NCBI GenBank assembly: GCA_042095135.1
Contig: JBELBV010000002.1
Span: 82,668 to 146,667, forward strand
Origin: UA16 sp042095135
Lineage (GTDB): Bacteria; Bacteroidota; Bacteroidia; Flavobacteriales_D; Sanyastnellaceae
Direction: 5' to 3'
Length of the DNA stretch: 64,000 nucleotides
This document shows, piece after piece, positions 50,440-59,365 of this stretch (its first letter is position 1; each line of letters begins with the position of its first letter). Below the pieces are notes generated by a model. That model searched no databases and had not been told where the DNA came from. It saw nothing but the letters and a program-made list of their open reading frames with translations. Position numbers and translations under genes: made by a program.

Positions 50440-51579
50440 TTAAAACGGATTACTCAACCATTCTGCTGATACCATGACCGTATCGTCAAACGTACGCAGG
50501 AAATCCACCAACGCCTCGCGCTCCATCTCTGTCAAATTGAGTTGGTACGGTGCCTGGCCAGGTGCCCCGAATCCATTCTCCCCGAGGCGTTCATCCAAAT
50601 AAGGATGTGGCTGAATGCCGTCGCTATAGAAGTCCACCACCTCGCGCAGGGTGACGAACCGTCCATCGTGCATATAGGGTGCCGTCAGCCCGATGTTGCG
50701 CAGGGAAACCGTTTTGAAACGCCCGTCGTCGAACGGGTCACCGGATAAGGCTCCCACCCCAGCATCACCTGCCGCCGCATAGTCCACCTCCAAGCCGTTG
50801 ATGAAAGGCTGCGTTGAAAACAGGTTTTTGCCGCTGTGGCATTGGTTGCAGCGGGTCTGCCCATTGAAAAAGATTTCCTTTCCCTGCAGTTCGCTTGCGG
50901 TGAAGTTGGAGAAATCGTTGTCCAAACCGGCATCGAAACGAGCCGAAAAGGACTGGAACGTGAGCAAGAACTGCGCAAGCGCCGATTGAACCTTTTCAAG
51001 CGTTACCCCCTCGTCACCGAATGCCGCTTCAAACAAGGCCGGGTAATACTGAATTTTAGCCAAATGCGCCGGCAAGGCAGCCACGTCCATGGCCATTTCA
51101 TCCGGATGCTCGACGGGCTGCAACACCTGATTCTCGAGGCCAACGGTATTGAGGTCCCAGAACATGCGCCGTTGGTAGCGGAAATTGAACAAGGCCATAG
51201 CGTTGCGGTGGGTCGGATTGCCCGACACGCCTGTGGACTGGGCGACAGGATCGGAGAATGCCCGCGCTTGTTGATGGCAGGTGGCACAGGAAACCGTTCC
51301 ATCGATGGACAAAAGAGGATCGTAAAATAGTACGCGGCCCAACGTGGCCCCCTCATCCGTCACCTCGAGATCGGCACCAAAGCCACCAAATAGCTGCAAG
51401 GCCGGGTCTTCCAACCACGCGTCGGGAAATTCCAATTCACTGTAGGCGAACGGTGGATCCGGCAACAACGGTTGGCTCAACACCGGGGCTTCCTCAGGCG
51501 CGTCCGGCTCCGGAACCGCTCGTTGGCACCCCACCGCGGTAAGGCATACTAGGGCAATGAAGAAACCGGCATGACGCAT
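50440..51579 (-). CDS. Di-heme cytochrome c peroxidase-type lipoprotein
   Basis: 379 residues. Lipobox AVGC gives a lipidated Cys at 18. Two CxxCH heme motifs are present, CATCHQQARAFSDPV and CNQCHSGKNLF, in the arrangement of bacterial cytochrome c peroxidase/MauG. The methionine or tyrosine axial ligands cannot be judged by eye. The C-terminal SLRNIGLTAPYMHDGRFVTLREVV is conserved in the family. It would reduce peroxide or oxidise a partner at the periplasmic face. The PqqB-like lipoprotein gene ends 24 nt upstream and is likely co-transcribed. Confidence 0.9.
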   Translation of the reverse strand: MRHAGFFIALVCLTAVGCQRAVPEPDAPEEAPVLSQPLLPDPPFAYSELEFPDAWLEDPALQLFGGFGADLEVTDEGATLGRVLFYDPLLSIDGTVSCATCHQQARAFSDPVAQSTGVSGNPTHRNAMALFNFRYQRRMFWDLNTVGLENQVLQPVEHPDEMAMDVAALPAHLAKIQYYPALFEAAFGDEGVTLEKVQSALAQFLLTFQSFSARFDAGLDNDFSNFTASELQGKEIFFNGQTRCNQCHSGKNLFSTQPFINGLEVDYAAAGDAGVGALSGDPFDDGRFKTVSLRNIGLTAPYMHDGRFVTLREVVDFYSDGIQPHPYLDERLGENGFGAPGQAPYQLNLTEMEREALVDFLRTFDDTVMVSAEWLSNPF

Positions 51580-51583
51580 ACAT

Positions 51584-51591
51584 CCAAGGTA
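51584..51591 (-). promoter_or_regulatory. -7-like element TACCTTGG before the peroxidase gene
   Basis: One mismatch to TAnnTTTG, 4 nt before the ATG. Confidence 0.35.
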
Positions 51592-51603
51592 GTCACGAAA
51601 TCC

Positions 51604-52575
51604 TCACAAGGGAAGGGTCAGTCCGAATCGAGCAACGTGAAAGCCTGAAGCCACTACCGTGCGGTAAGCCTGTGACGTGGTGTCCAAGCACGGATTGGTG
51701 TGGTTGAGGTGAATGAAGTACACCTTGGCTTTTTCGGATGACGACAACGCCCCGAGGCGCTGCATGGTCTCCACCATAAACGGATGCGGGATTTCCGCCA
51801 TGTCGCGGTACCCCACCTCCTCGGCATCGTAAAATGTTGCGTCGAGAAAGGCATAATCCACTCTGGCTAACTCATCCTCAAGCACACGCTCCCACAGGTC
51901 CCATTTGTTGATGTCCGGAATGAACAAGGCCGCCTGGCGCGGACCTTCGATGCGATAACCCACGGTCTCGGAGTATTCATCGCGGTGCGGAACGCGAAGG
52001 GGCACGACCCTCACGGTTTCACCGATCGAAATAGGCTGCAGCTCGGTCAGACCATTCAAACGAATATTCCCCACCTCCACCAACTGGCTCCACGGTCCGT
52101 TGCCGATTAGAAAATCTCGGAAACGGGGCATGGTCCACACGTCCACATCGCGTGCTCCCAAAGCCTCGCGCCCCAAGAACATCAACCCGCTGTAGTGGCC
52201 GATATGGGCATGGGTCAAAAACACGGACAACCGATCCAGCGGGATGTCCCAATCGGATTGAAAGGCCTGCAGTTGTGCCGGAAAGTCCGGGGTCGCCTCG
52301 AACATGGCTCCCACGCGTTCGTCCTCAGCGTTGGTATCCGTCACTCCCAGGCATACGACCTTCCGGTCCGTCGCCGGCCGCAAAAACAGGTTCCGGCAGC
52401 ACGGTCGATTGCACCCGATGTGTGGCGCACCTCCGTCTTGAAGGGTTCCCAAAACCTGAAGCACTGGGCCATCCTGCTCTGGTACCGTTGCTCCAGGCTC
52501 CTTGTCTGTTGAGCACGCCGGCAAACCGCAGACCGCCGCTGCAACGATGACGATGGAGTAAAAAATGAAACGCAT
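51604..52575 (-). CDS. PqqB-like metallo-beta-lactamase-fold lipoprotein
   Basis: 323 residues. N-terminal signal with lipobox LPAC, so lipid-anchored outside the cytoplasm. The core has the MBL metal loop THAHIGHYSGL (HxHxGH; the usual Asp is Gly, as in PqqB proteins), a Cys cluster GGAPHIGCNRPCCRNLF that may hold a structural metal, and HLNHTNPCLD near the end. It resembles PqqB by fold, but no other pqq gene is present, so a PQQ role is not supported. The longer TTG start at 52593 was rejected in favour of the ATG giving MRFIFYSIV. Confidence 0.85.
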   Translation of the reverse strand: MRFIFYSIVIVAAAVCGLPACSTDKEPGATVPEQDGPVLQVLGTLQDGGAPHIGCNRPCCRNLFLRPATDRKVVCLGVTDTNAEDERVGAMFEATPDFPAQLQAFQSDWDIPLDRLSVFLTHAHIGHYSGLMFLGREALGARDVDVWTMPRFRDFLIGNGPWSQLVEVGNIRLNGLTELQPISIGETVRVVPLRVPHRDEYSETVGYRIEGPRQAALFIPDINKWDLWERVLEDELARVDYAFLDATFYDAEEVGYRDMAEIPHPFMVETMQRLGALSSSEKAKVYFIHLNHTNPCLDTTSQAYRTVVASGFHVARFGLTLPL

Positions 52576-52583
52576 GGGCACAG

Positions 52584-52614
52584 AAAAGGCCAAGGTAGTG
52601 GTCCTTGGCCTTTT
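52584..52614 (-). terminator. Intrinsic terminator of the M43 protease gene
   Basis: A perfect 12-bp stem (AAAAGGCCAAGG with CCTTGGCCTTTT) around a 7-nt loop, followed by a short T-rich end on the minus strand. It begins just before the PqqB-like start codon, so that gene's promoter must overlap it. Confidence 0.75.
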
Positions 52615-52632
52615 CGAATTGTCAGATGGTGC

Positions 52633-55600
52633 TTAGCGCTGAATGATGAAGCGGCGAGCGGCCGATCCGTCTTTCGATCGCAAGTACAAGATGTAAGTGC
52701 CCTCCGGCCAGTCCGCCGTTGGAATCTTGAAGAATTGTTCACCTGCTGTTTGCGTGCGCTGCTCCTGCAGCAATTGGCGTCCCAACAGGTCCACAACACC
52801 GATTTCATAGCTGCCGTCGACATCGAGGTAGAAGGCCAATTGAATCGCATCATCAGCCGGATTGGGGTAAACATTCAGTTGCTGGAATGGATTGAACTGG
52901 GCAGCATCTGCCTGTTCCCAAACCGGAATTGCATCCGACCAACGTCCTCCGACCACACAACCGGAAATTTCGATGTCGTCGAGGTAAACGCGATCACCGT
53001 TGTTCCCCGCGTCGCATTGGAATTGAACAACCGTAGAGGACGAGAACGGTCCAGGTATGATCACCTCGCTGTTGTACACCGATCCATTGTTGAAGTCAAC
53101 CCCTGAAACATAGGTCGCTACCGTTGTAAATGAAGCCCCGCCATTGGTGGAGATGCGCAGCCAGAAATCCTTGCCGTTCTCCATACTCGCCGTGATGTAT
53201 CGGAAATTGACGGTTAATTCCTCGTATCCTGTCAGATCCAATGGATCGGTGAAGGTCCTTGAGGATGACGTATTGTCCCTTATCCGAACACAGAAGGTTC
53301 CATTCGCGTAGTTCCTGTCGTTCCGGCTCCTTCTGCAATCGGAACCTCCATCGTTCCAAATGCCGAACCCTCCTTCAAAATTCGCTGTGTTGATGACGCC
53401 ATAGGAACAAGGGCTCGTCTCACATGGGTCACATGATCCGCCGCAATCAATGCCCGTCTCGTCGCCGTTCTGGATGCCGTCGTCGCAGGTGGCACATGGT
53501 GCACACGAACCTCCGCAGTCAATGCCCGTCTCGTCGCCGTTCTGAATGCCGTCGTTGCAGCTGATGCAAGCTGGGCACGAACCGCCACAGTCAATGCCCG
53601 TCTCGTCACCATTCAAGATGCCATCATTACACGTGGGACAAGCCGCGCAAGATCCGCCGCAATCAATGCCCGTCTCGTCACCGTTCTGGATGCCGTCGTC
53701 ACAGGTAGCACACGCAGCGCAAGAACCGCCGCAATCAATGCCCGTCTCGTCACCGTTCTGGATGCCGTCGTCACAGGTAGNNNNNNNNNNNNNNNNNNNN
53801 NNNNNNNNNNNNNNNNNNNNNNNNNNNNNNNNNNNNNNNNNNNNNNNNNNNNNNNNNNNNNNNNNNNNNNNNNNNNNNNNCACACGCAGCGCATGAACCC
53901 CCGCAATCAATGCCCGTCTCGTCACCGTTCTGAATGCCGTCGTCACACGTAGGTTGCGGACCTGTGGAGGAAACGCAGAAGTCCGTAGACTCACTCGATC
54001 CAAAAGAAGCACCTGACGCATAGGTCGTCCCTGATGCATCGGCTACCGTGTAAGAACCCGAACCGTAACTGCAACACAAGCCGTCACCGTAGCTGTCGAA
54101 TACCGTGAATGTATAACAACCATCAGCAAGGCACTCAGATGCTGTTACCGTCGACCCGTCCGGAGCGGATGGATAGGTCCCCCCTGAGGCAACAACGCCA
54201 GCACCACCCGAGATCTGCCAAGAGGTTTCCTCTGGGTAGTTATCCAAGTTAATGGTCACTGTGACTTCCACTCCGCTGCAGCCACAAGGGTTACAGGACC
54301 CGCCGCAGTCAACACCAGTTTCGCCCCCATTCTGGATGCCATCGTCACAAGTGGCACAGGCCGTACAAGATCCACCGCAATCGACGCCGGTCTCGTCGCC
54401 ATTTTGAAGGCCATCATCACATGTAGGGCAGGCCGTGCAAGACCCACCGCAATCGATGCCCGTCTCGTTACCGTTTTGGATGCCGTCGTCACACGTGGCA
54501 CAAGGTGCACACGAGCCTCCGCAGTCCACTCCAGTCTCGTCGCCGTTTTGGATACCATCGTCGCATGTAGGCTCTGTGGGGTCCGAAACGCAGAACTCCG
54601 TGGCTTCACTAGACCCAAACGAAGCGCCTGAAGCCAGCTCATTGCCAAACTCGTCCGTGACGGCATAAGATCCCGAGCCATAGCCGCAGCAAATACCATC
54701 GCCATACGAGTCGAAAATGGCGAACGTGTAGCACGCCTCTGGCAGACATTCAGTAATGGTCAAGGTTGAACCGTCGGGTGCTGATGGATAGGTTCCACCA
54801 GATGCGACTACCCCACTTCCATCGCTGATTTGCCATGAGGTTTCTTCCGGGTAATTGTCAAAATTCAACGTCACTGTTACCTCAACGCCGTGGCAGATAC
54901 AAGGCTCACAATTGCTTCCCCCGCAATCCACTCCCGTCTCGTCTCCGTTTTGAATCCCATCGTCACACGTTGCTGGAACTACCGGGCCACAAGCTTGAGA
55001 ATTGAGTAAACTCGACCGGTACCCCCCGCTTTCAAAAAGTGCACGCATGCGATTCTTTTGACCAACGGTGTATAGGTTCATGCACCCATCGTCCGAGTAA
55101 TCCATATAGTTCTGAACCATGTCGGTTGAACTGCAGGACACCGTGCCGACCGCACACCCGTAGTTCGGGCCGTCTGAGCTCGGCGTATCGGAGACAAAAT
55201 CATCTGCATTGCAGTTCCCATCGCCCCAGATGTGGCGCAAGTTCAACCAGTGTCCGACCTCGTGCGTGGTGGTGCGCCCTCCGTCAAACGGTGCTGTTGC
55301 TACGCCTACTGTGCCGAAGTACTGATAATCACAAACCACACCATCCGTTGCAGACGAACCACCTGGGAATTGTGCGTACCCTAAGATGCCTCCGCTGATG
55401 TCGCACACCCACATGTTCAAGTAGTCGCTTGCTGGCCATGCATCCGATCCACCAGAGGAAGTGAACTTCATCTCATCGTTCGTGCCAAAAGCGCTCACGG
55501 AAGTCGGAACGCGAAGAATGCCATCCGTCGGATTTCCACTCGGATCGGATGTAGCCATGCAAAATTCAATTTCCGCATCCGCCGCCTGAGACCAGGTATC

Positions 55601-55951
55601 ATCGGCATCTGCGTTGAAGCGCCGGAAGTCATCGTTCAGCACTTGGATCTGCGAGAGGATCTGTGCGTCCGAAATATTTTCCGTTGAGTTGTTGTAGAGG
55701 ACGTGCACAACGACGGGTATGGTGATGACACCATTGACATTGCGTTCACCTGAGGTTTCAATCGCCAGGGTGTGCGCTTCGACTTGGTTCAGGGTCTCGC
55801 CCCGTTTTGGGTCTTCTTGAATTTGCATTTCCAAGATTTCCATGGAGCCACACGTGCGTTGGGCGAAGCTGTTTCCAGCACAGGCCATCAACGCCGCAAA
55901 AGCGATGGCTGCGGTTTTTGTTGTGATGTTCAGCATGTTTACGAGATTCAT
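52633..55951 (-). CDS. Secreted M43 (pappalysin-like) metalloprotease with Cys-rich repeats and T9SS signal, interrupted by a gap
   Basis: One gene read across a 100-N gap. Signal peptide about 1-30. The M43 protease domain has the zinc motif HEVGHWLNLRH, then WGDGNCNADDFVSDTP, and a Met-turn region MDYSDDGCMN. Eleven visible copies of a 24-residue unit (ATCDDGIQNGDETGIDCGGS plus CAAC) follow in groups, separated by two copies of a ~100-residue sandwich domain. After the repeats come a beta-sandwich (FEGGFGIWNDGGSD) and a T9SS domain (LNVYPNPADDAIQLAF, WPEGTYILYLRSKDG). The two sides are in different frames only because the N run has an arbitrary length. A divergent CotH gene lies upstream. 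Confidence 0.88.
53422..53780 (-). repeat. 72-bp tandem repeat array, C-terminal side of gap (5 units)
   Basis: Five consecutive 24-codon units coding CDDGIQNGDETGIDCGGSC with four Cys per unit. Base identity between neighbours is very high, with changes mostly in the linker codons. Confidence 0.85.
53781..53880. other. Assembly gap (100 N)
   Basis: A run of exactly 100 N at a unit boundary of the 72-bp array. Both edges fall at the same point of the unit, so joining them directly, or with whole extra units, restores the reading frame. Confidence 0.99.
53882..53953 (-). repeat. 72-bp repeat unit next to the gap
   Basis: A single complete unit of the same 24-codon repeat, followed directly by the N run. 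Confidence 0.85.
54284..54571 (-). repeat. 72-bp tandem repeats, middle group (4 units)
   Basis: Four units more diverged from one another (GNETGID, GGETGVD, GLQNGDE variants) than those beside the gap. This suggests the gap-side array expanded recently. Confidence 0.85.
54899..54973 (-). repeat. First 24-residue-type unit (75 bp, one extra codon)
   Basis: It codes ATCDDGIQNGDETGVDCGGS then NCEPC, with one inserted Asn relative to the other units. It marks the end of the protease domain. Confidence 0.75.
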
Positions 55952-56082
55952 TCAACCTAAAAGTATCAAAATGTGAGTGTTATCACACTTGTGTTCTGAT
56001 ATTTAATTGTCAACACAGCAACGCAGGAGCCGTCTTGGTCCCAAAATTTGATGAAATGGTGAAATTCGGTTATCGTTCCACG

Positions 56083-56090
56083 TATCTTTC
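56083..56090 (+). promoter_or_regulatory. -7-like element TATCTTTC for the CotH gene
   Basis: One mismatch to TAnnTTTG, 4 nt before the ATG at 56095. It supports that start over the TTG at 56035. Confidence 0.4.
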
Positions 56091-56094
56091 GTTC

Positions 56095-59000
56095 ATGCAC
56101 CTGCTGAGAAATTTACTCGCCCCATTAGGCGTGCTGATTGCGCATGCCGCTGGTTCACAAGTGACCATTTCCGAGGTTTCGGCCCACAATGGCGTCACTG
56201 ACATTCAAGGCGAAACGTCCGATTGGATTGAATTGCGTAACGACGGCGCTCAAGCCGTTGAGCTCGGATCGTTTGCGCTAAATGACGACTTCTCAGTGGG
56301 CAACGCTGTGCCGCTGCCGAACATCACCTTGGATGTCGGTGAACGGCTCCTCATCCTCGCTTCGGGTGGAGACCGAACCTACCTACCCGAAAACTGGGGG
56401 TGCCCAGCCGTCGAGGGTGACGACTGGCAATACTTGGTTCCCACGGGGGGCATTGCCAATGGCTGGCGCTATCCCGGCTTTGACGCCTCTTCGTGGTTCA
56501 CCGGTCCGGGTGGATTCGGTTATGGAGACAACGACGACGTCACCATCGTGCCCGGTGCCGATTGGATTTTCCTGCGCAAAGAATTCGATATATCCAATAC
56601 AGAAGATTACGGCTACCTCTCGCTAGGGATTGACTACGACGACGGCTACATTGCCTTTCTGAATGGCTTTGAAATCGCCCGTTCCGCCAACATGTTGGGG
56701 CTGCAAGGGGTTGTTGGAGACTACGCTACAGCCTACATCGAAGCGGTGCTGTACGCCGGCGGTCAACCCGAGCAGCACATCTGGAACGCCGAAGAATTCG
56801 AACCTTGGCTGGTGGAGGGAACCAACGTGTTTTCGGTGCAAGTGCACAACTTCAATGCGGAATCATCGGACTTGAGCATCCGGCCGTTTTTGGGATTGAC
56901 TCGAAAAGACGGTGAACTCGAAGCCTGGTCACAACCACCAACCTGGTGGCCCGAATTTGAAGGATACTGCCACGTACCTTTTCAACTGAGTACGGGCGAA
57001 TCGGTTGTGCTCACCGATGCCAATGGCGATGTGGTAGACGCCTTGCCGATTCACCCTGAATTGGAAGCGGGGTATTCTGTGGGTCGCCTGGAGGGCGAGA
57101 CGGAGGACTGGTGCATCTTCGACACCCCCACCCCGGGTGAAGCCAACCAAGGAACCGTTTGCTACACCGGTATTGCCTCCGCGCCGAGTTTGACTGTGCC
57201 CTCTGGATGGTACGATGGCGAATTGGCCGTTGGAATCGCAGGTGCGACTGCAGGCTACACGGCACGCTACACCACCAACGGCGACCTGCCCACCGCGTCT
57301 TCCCCCGTATTCCCTGATGGGGGACTGGTCTTCGATGAAACCACATGCTTGAGCGTTCGGGTGTGGGACGAGGGAGAAGAGGAATTGCCCAGCAACGTCC
57401 AAGATGAGGTCTACATCATCGATGAATTCCAGCCCGACATCCCAACGTTTTCCATCCTCGTGAACGAGGACGACCTGTGGGACTGGGACAACGGCATTTA
57501 CGTCATGGGTCCCAATGCATCCGGCGACTATCCCCACTTCGGCGCCAATTTCTGGCAGCCGTGGTCCCGCTTCGCTCGCCTGCAGTTTTTTGATGCCGAT
57601 GGCGCGCTGCAGATACGCGAGAACCTCGACCTCGAAATCCACGGCGGTTGGTCGAGGGCCGAGCCCCAGCGTTCGTTCCGATTGGATTTCAAAAACGAGT
57701 ACACCGGTAATTTTGACTGGCCCTTATTCCCGGATAAGCCTGCCAGCAATACGTTCAACAACATGAATCTCCGCAACGGTGGGCAGCACAGCTGGGCCAC
57801 TAAAATGCAGGACGCGCTGGTCAACCGCATCGCCATGCAGACCCACATCATCGCAGGCGCTTGGCAACCGGCCCACCTCTACCTCAACGGCGAATACTGG
57901 GGGCTGTACGGTGCCCGGGAGAAATTCGACGAACACAGCATTGCGTTTGAGTACGGGACAGACAAGGACGATGTCGACCTCATCGGACCCGGGGGCGCTC
58001 TGTGGGGGGAGGACACGCCGTTCTTTACCAACGCCAACCAGATTCAATCCACCTCTACCACGAGCCAAAATTTCTTCCCTCTCTTCTCGGCACTCATTGA
58101 CGTGGAGAACTACATCGACTATTTCGTGCTCCAGACGTACATCCAAAACACCGATTGGATGGGCATCGCTTGGGGACTGAACAACGTCAAGATATTCCGA
58201 GCATCGGAGGAGCACAAGTGGGAATACCTGCTGTATGACACCGATGCAGGACTCGGATTTTTCGGGGCGAATGTGTACCAGAACTACATCCAGAACGCGC
58301 GGTACCCCAATTCGCCCAATGTGCACAGCAACCTGTTTGACCACGTGCTGGACAATTGGGAATTCCGCCACCGCTTCATCAACCGGTATGCAGATTTGGT
58401 GAACACCATCTTCCAGCCGTGGGCTTTCAACACGCAAACCACCATCGCGGTCAACCAAATTGAAGCAGCCATGCCCCACCACATCGAGCGGTGGAACTCT
58501 CCTGCATCCTATGCTGCCTGGCTGAATGCGGTCAATAATATGATCAACCACAACGAACAGCGTGTTGGAACTTCTCGGGATCACCTGATGTCGAGCTTCA
58601 ATTTGTCCGACGATCACGAGTGTACCTTGGATGTATTCCCGCCTTTGACCGGACTTGTGCGGATCAACACCATCACTCCCGGGCCGCTGCCGTGGGACGG
58701 AATTTACTTCGAGGACTGCCCCGTAGAAATCGAAGCCATCGCCCAACCGGGGTACCTATTCGAGAAATGGGATGTCAATTCCCACGTCGAGTCTGGCGAC
58801 ATGGCGGAGTTTGAAAAACTCAACGAAGTGGCCTTGCATTCGAGCGACCTCTACCGAGCTCGATTCGTACCATGCCCCGAAGACGCCTCAGCTGCCATTG
58901 CATCCACATCGAACGGACTTGGCATTACCACAGACAACATCCCCTACGTTGACTCCGTGGCTTGGTACCTAAATGATGATTGGGTCGGCAGCGATATGAC

Positions 59001-59346
59001 GTGGTGGCCCGGTGAAGCAGGCGATTACCATGCCGTGGTCTACTTTGACGGATGCACCGCTCAAACCGAAGCCACGTTCAGCGAAAGCCTCGGCGTATTT
59101 GACGTGGTCTACGCCAACCCGTCGTTGAACCTGTGGCCCAATCCCGCTTCAGCCTCCTTCCAGTGCGAACCCTTCCCAGGCCATGGCGTAGATGTAATCG
59201 ACCCACGTGGACGGATGGTCTTGACCGTGGATGCAGCCTTCTTTGCATCAAACCAAGCTCTCCCAATCTCAACAAAAAATTGGCCCGAAGGCATCTACAT
59301 CGTGCGCTCCGGGCCAATCAGCAATAAGCTTGTAATTCAGCGCTGA
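56095..59346 (+). CDS. CotH-kinase / lamin-tail surface protein with T9SS signal
   Basis: 1083 residues. Signal peptide about 1-21. A lamin-tail domain follows (VTISEVSAHNGVTDIQGETS, DWIELRNDGAQAVELGSFAL), then a galactose-binding-like segment (WFTGPGGFGYGDNDD), a chitobiase/FN3-type domain (YTARYTTNGDLPTASSPVFP), and a CotH domain (FRLDFKNEYTG, LRNGGQHSWATKMQDALVNR, GLYGAREKFDEHS, YDTDAGLGFF). The C-terminus is a T9SS sorting domain (NLWPNPASASF, WPEGIYIVRSG). CotH of spores is a protein kinase. For these long bacterial homologues kinase activity is unproven. The protein is expected at the cell surface. Confidence 0.88.
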   Translation: MHLLRNLLAPLGVLIAHAAGSQVTISEVSAHNGVTDIQGETSDWIELRNDGAQAVELGSFALNDDFSVGNAVPLPNITLDVGERLLILASGGDRTYLPENWGCPAVEGDDWQYLVPTGGIANGWRYPGFDASSWFTGPGGFGYGDNDDVTIVPGADWIFLRKEFDISNTEDYGYLSLGIDYDDGYIAFLNGFEIARSANMLGLQGVVGDYATAYIEAVLYAGGQPEQHIWNAEEFEPWLVEGTNVFSVQVHNFNAESSDLSIRPFLGLTRKDGELEAWSQPPTWWPEFEGYCHVPFQLSTGESVVLTDANGDVVDALPIHPELEAGYSVGRLEGETEDWCIFDTPTPGEANQGTVCYTGIASAPSLTVPSGWYDGELAVGIAGATAGYTARYTTNGDLPTASSPVFPDGGLVFDETTCLSVRVWDEGEEELPSNVQDEVYIIDEFQPDIPTFSILVNEDDLWDWDNGIYVMGPNASGDYPHFGANFWQPWSRFARLQFFDADGALQIRENLDLEIHGGWSRAEPQRSFRLDFKNEYTGNFDWPLFPDKPASNTFNNMNLRNGGQHSWATKMQDALVNRIAMQTHIIAGAWQPAHLYLNGEYWGLYGAREKFDEHSIAFEYGTDKDDVDLIGPGGALWGEDTPFFTNANQIQSTSTTSQNFFPLFSALIDVENYIDYFVLQTYIQNTDWMGIAWGLNNVKIFRASEEHKWEYLLYDTDAGLGFFGANVYQNYIQNARYPNSPNVHSNLFDHVLDNWEFRHRFINRYADLVNTIFQPWAFNTQTTIAVNQIEAAMPHHIERWNSPASYAAWLNAVNNMINHNEQRVGTSRDHLMSSFNLSDDHECTLDVFPPLTGLVRINTITPGPLPWDGIYFEDCPVEIEAIAQPGYLFEKWDVNSHVESGDMAEFEKLNEVALHSSDLYRARFVPCPEDASAAIASTSNGLGITTDNIPYVDSVAWYLNDDWVGSDMTWWPGEAGDYHAVVYFDGCTAQTEATFSESLGVFDVVYANPSLNLWPNPASASFQCEPFPGHGVDVIDPRGRMVLTVDAAFFASNQALPISTKNWPEGIYIVRSGPISNKLVIQR

Positions 59347-59365
59347 AGCTGAACCGGTGCCTGCA

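Noticed and set aside
51604..52575. PQQ biosynthesis gene pqqB
   Set aside because: Only the fold and loop agree. It is a lipoprotein and there are no other pqq genes.
53771..54039. Two separate genes or a frameshift at the N run
   Set aside because: The different frames result from the arbitrary 100-N length. Both edges sit at the same point in the 72-bp unit, so a single gene explains the data.
53422..54973. CRISPR array
   Set aside because: The 72-bp repeats have no spacers, encode a Cys-rich protein repeat, and lie in frame within a protease gene.
57724..58746. A 340-codon frame antisense to the CotH gene
   Set aside because: Low-information composition. The sense strand carries CotH motifs.
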